Assembly: GCA_007132825.1 (NCBI GenBank)
Contig: SLNX01000184.1
Coordinates: forward strand, 1-14,191
Source of the DNA: Bacteroidales bacterium
GTDB lineage: Bacteria; Bacteroidota; Bacteroidia; Bacteroidales; UBA7960
Length of the DNA stretch: 14,191 nt
Direction: 5' to 3'
The number at the start of each line of letters is the position of its first letter. The stretch's first letter is position 1. The position numbers were made by a program, and so were the translations under genes. The notes under the pieces are model-generated. The model did no database searches. It saw only the letters and a list, made by a program, of their open reading frames with translations, and was not told the DNA's origin. Shown here piece by piece: positions 11,452 to 14,191 of the stretch.

Positions 11452-14191
11452 ATGACCATCTCCCAGTATATTTCGCAGCTCAACAAGTATTACAAGACCG
11501 GAATATCCAGCGAACACACCTACCGTGGCGATCTTGCCGCGCTGATTAAGGCGCTGTGCCCCGACATTATGGCAACCAACGAGCCGAAAAGGATTGCCTG
11601 CGGCGCACCCGACTACATCATTACCAAAGGCAGCGTACCCGTTGGATATATCGAAGCAAAAGACATCGGTGCCGACCTGAACAGCAAAAACTATAAGGAG
11701 CAGTTTGACCGGTACAAAAAGTCTCTGAACAACCTGATCATTACCGATTACCTCACTTTTCAGCTTTTCAGAGACGGGCTGCTGGTGGCAAATATCTCTG
11801 TCGGTCAAATTACGGGAGATAAGATCAGGGGCATAACCGGCAATTTCGATGCTTTCAGGGAGCTCATTACAGACTTTTGCAGCTTTGGAGGCCAAACCAT
11901 TAAATCCGCATCACGACTGTCGAAAATGATGGCAGGGAAAGCCCGCTTGCTTGCCGAAGTGATCGAACAAGCACTTATGACAGACAATGGCGGCGACAAC
12001 AATGTGTATGATTCAGAGAACACCTCCCTGCAGGCGCAATACGACTCTTTTAAGCGGATTCTCATTCACGACATTACCGAAAAAGGGTTTGCCGATATTT
12101 ATGCACAAACAATCGCTTACGGGATGTTTGCCGCCCGGCTGCATGACACGACGCCCGATACCTTTACCCGGCAGGAAGCGGCCAACCTGATCCCGAAGTC
12201 AAATCCTTTCCTTCGCAAGCTGTTTCAGTACATTGCCGGATATGACCTTGACGACAGGATCAAATGGATTGTGGATGCCCTGGCCGATATTTTCAGAGCC
12301 ACCAACATCAACGAGCTGCTGAAGGACTTTGGCAAAGCAACGCAACAAAACGATCCCATCATCCATTTTTACGAAACCTTTCTGACAGAATACGACAAAA
12401 AACTGCGAAAAAGCCGCGGGGTATGGTACACACCGGAGCCGGTGGTAAAGTTCATCGTTCGTGCCGTGGACGATATTCTGAAGCAGGAGTTCGGCTTGTC
12501 GCAGGGGCTGGCAGACACCTCCAAAACAAAGATCAAGGTGGCCCACCAGGGCAAAATGGTGGAACAGGAGGTACACAAAGTGCAGATACTCGATCCGGCT
12601 GCCGGCACAGGCACCTTTTTGGCAGAGGTGGTGAAGCACGTTTATCAGAAATTTGAGGGACAGCAGGGGGTGTGGAGCAATTATGTGGAGGATCATCTGA
12701 TTCCGCGGCTGAATGGCTTTGAGATTCTGATGGCCTCCTATGCAATGGCACACCTGAAACTGGATATGCTTTTGCAGGAAACCGGTTACGAGCCCAGAAA
12801 CCCCAAACGCTTTCGTGTATTTCTGACCAACAGCCTGGAGGAGCACCATCCCGACACCGGCACCCTGTTTGCCAACTGGCTGAGTGCAGAGGCCAATGCC
12901 GCAGACCAGGTGAAGCGCGACACGCCGGTGATGGTGGTGCTGGGGAATCCCCCTTATTCGGTGAGCAGCAGTAATAAAGGCGAATGGATACAAAACTTAA
13001 TTACTGATTACAAAAAGGGGCTTAATGAGCGTAAGCTTAACCTGGATGATGATTACATTAAGTTTATTCGTTACGGACAGCATTATATCGAAAAGAATGG
13101 TGAAGGCATCCTTGCCTTTATTACTAATAACAGCTTTATTGATGGCATCACACACAGGCAAATGCGCAAGCACCTATTGGACACTTTTGACAAAATCTAT
13201 ATTCTTGATTTACATGGTAATGTTAAGAAAAAAGAAGTTAGCCCGGATGGCACACCTGACGAAAACGTTTTTGATATAATGCAGGGTGTTTCAATTAATA
13301 TTTTAATAAAAACAAGCAAAAATAAGAATGCAAAATCAGGGAGGGTTATGCATACTGAACTTTTTGGGGAAAGAGTATATAAATATTCAACTCTAATTAA
13401 TTCTACTATTATTGGGATTAAGTGGTCAACACTCAAAAACATCAACCCTAATTACTTTTTTGTGCCACGAGACTACGAAAGGGAAGATGATTACAAAAAA
13501 GGGGTTAGAATAAATGATGTTTTTATAAATCAAAATTCGGGGATTCAAACAAAGAATGATTCATTAACTATCAATATCAACAAAGCTGATTTGATAACTG
13601 TTGTAGAAGATTTTAAACAATCCGAGATAAATTTTCTAAAAACGAAATACTCTATCAAAGACACAAGTGGGTGGACAGTCGCGAAAGCGAAACTTGATTT
13701 ATTGGAAAATAAAGGAATGATATATCCTATTTATTATCGACCATTCGATATTAGAAGTATCTACATGACAAAAAAATCGGGCGGATTTGTAGGAAGACCA
13801 AGGATAGATACAATGAAGCATTTCTTTTTCGGCAACAACATTGGACTTATTACTGTTAGACAACAAAGCACTTTTAAGTTTCAGCACATCTTAGTTTCAA
13901 ATACACTAATGGAAAGTGGAGCTATATCTCTTCAAACAAAGGAGTGGGGTTATATTTTCCCCTTATATCTATACCCCGATTCTAACAACCAGCAACACCA
14001 AACCTCTTCCACTACCCGCACCCCCAACTTAAACATGGAAATCGTTGATGAAATAGCGAAGAAGCTTGGCTTGCGTTTCACCCCGGAGAAAGAAGAAGCC
14101 GAAGGCACCTTTGCCCCCATCGACGTTTTGGATTACATCTATGCCGTGTTGCACAGTCCTGCGTACCGCGAAAAGTACAAGGAGTTTTTGA
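11452..14191 (+). CDS. Single-chain restriction-modification enzyme, type ISP/IIG-like (3' end beyond window)
   Basis: Open for 913 codons to the window edge with no stop or frameshift. Residues 1-107 are a PD-(D/E)xK nuclease: PD at 53-54, then E68 and K70 in GYIEAKD, and QFDRY at 84-88. About 108-310 is a helical connector with no helicase motifs. GVWYTPEPVVKFIV (323-336, motif X-like), DPAAGTGTFL (381-390, SAM binding), GFE (422-424) and NPPY (499-502, catalytic) define a gamma-class N6-adenine methyltransferase. About 580-900 is the specificity region, ending DYIYAVLHSPAYREKYKEFL, typical of type ISP C-termini. Such enzymes methylate host DNA and cut unmethylated foreign DNA from one polypeptide. 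No separate R, M or S gene adjoins it here. The specificity region is far more A/T-rich than the rest. The start at 11452 is set by the tandem -7 boxes and by homologous-looking sequence from the first residues. Whether it belongs to type IIG or a helicase-less ISP branch is unresolved. Confidence 0.92.
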   Translation, partial: MTISQYISQLNKYYKTGISSEHTYRGDLAALIKALCPDIMATNEPKRIACGAPDYIITKGSVPVGYIEAKDIGADLNSKNYKEQFDRYKKSLNNLIITDYLTFQLFRDGLLVANISVGQITGDKIRGITGNFDAFRELITDFCSFGGQTIKSASRLSKMMAGKARLLAEVIEQALMTDNGGDNNVYDSENTSLQAQYDSFKRILIHDITEKGFADIYAQTIAYGMFAARLHDTTPDTFTRQEAANLIPKSNPFLRKLFQYIAGYDLDDRIKWIVDALADIFRATNINELLKDFGKATQQNDPIIHFYETFLTEYDKKLRKSRGVWYTPEPVVKFIVRAVDDILKQEFGLSQGLADTSKTKIKVAHQGKMVEQEVHKVQILDPAAGTGTFLAEVVKHVYQKFEGQQGVWSNYVEDHLIPRLNGFEILMASYAMAHLKLDMLLQETGYEPRNPKRFRVFLTNSLEEHHPDTGTLFANWLSAEANAADQVKRDTPVMVVLGNPPYSVSSSNKGEWIQNLITDYKKGLNERKLNLDDDYIKFIRYGQHYIEKNGEGILAFITNNSFIDGITHRQMRKHLLDTFDKIYILDLHGNVKKKEVSPDGTPDENVFDIMQGVSINILIKTSKNKNAKSGRVMHTELFGERVYKYSTLINSTIIGIKWSTLKNINPNYFFVPRDYEREDDYKKGVRINDVFINQNSGIQTKNDSLTININKADLITVVEDFKQSEINFLKTKYSIKDTSGWTVAKAKLDLLENKGMIYPIYYRPFDIRSIYMTKKSGGFVGRPRIDTMKHFFFGNNIGLITVRQQSTFKFQHILVSNTLMESGAISLQTKEWGYIFPLYLYPDSNNQQHQTSSTTRTPNLNMEIVDEIAKKLGLRFTPEKEEAEGTFAPIDVLDYIYAVLHSPAYREKYKEFL

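Noticed and set aside
12199..12993. A 264-codon minus-strand frame opposite the methyltransferase region
   Set aside because: It lies wholly antisense to the well-supported restriction-modification gene in its G/C-rich half, where such shadow frames are expected, and it shows no family motifs.

Overview
This window looks like chromosomal DNA of a member of the Bacteroidetes (Bacteroidota). The evidence is gene content (a DUF2723/GT117 membrane protein, a class-typical thymidine kinase, an initiation factor 2 with a very long Lys/Glu-rich head), the absence of Shine-Dalgarno sequences before the starts, and several copies of the phylum's -7 promoter element TAnnTTTG. One of these, upstream of the tRNA, also has a correctly spaced -33 TTTG. 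The order or family cannot be fixed from the sequence alone.

Left part (1-10480), housekeeping. An unidentified gene runs off the left edge on the minus strand. It is divergent from thymidine kinase (tdk, plus strand), which converges with only 10 bases on pgi. Reading the minus strand from 10480 down to 961 gives a giant DUF2723/GT117 membrane glycosyltransferase-like protein, then rimP-nusA-infB (30S maturation, transcription elongation/termination, translation initiation), then pgi (glucose-6-phosphate isomerase) 16 bases after infB. The 152-base gap before rimP holds a -7 promoter match. The 104-base gap before infB holds another, so the cluster probably has internal promoters.

Middle (10481-11451), a gene-poor stretch. 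A tRNA-Gln(UUG) has a good upstream promoter and a perfect 16-bp-stem terminator. It is followed by about 600 bases of dispersed-repeat-like DNA: a 60-base direct repeat present twice, a 15-bp perfect hairpin, a 115-base imperfect palindrome and two small REP-like hairpin units. I see no credible protein gene here.

Right part (11452-14191), accessory. One long open gene, cut off by the window end, encodes a single-chain restriction-modification enzyme: an N-terminal PD-(D/E)xK nuclease, a helical connector, a gamma-type N6-adenine methyltransferase (DPAAGTGTF and NPPY motifs) and a C-terminal target-recognition region like that of type ISP enzymes, but without the helicase. Its recognition region is strikingly AT-rich compared with the parts on either side, which suggests exchange of the specificity module. 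The most interesting material is this gene and the repeat-filled junction between it and the tRNA. The rest is conserved core genome.
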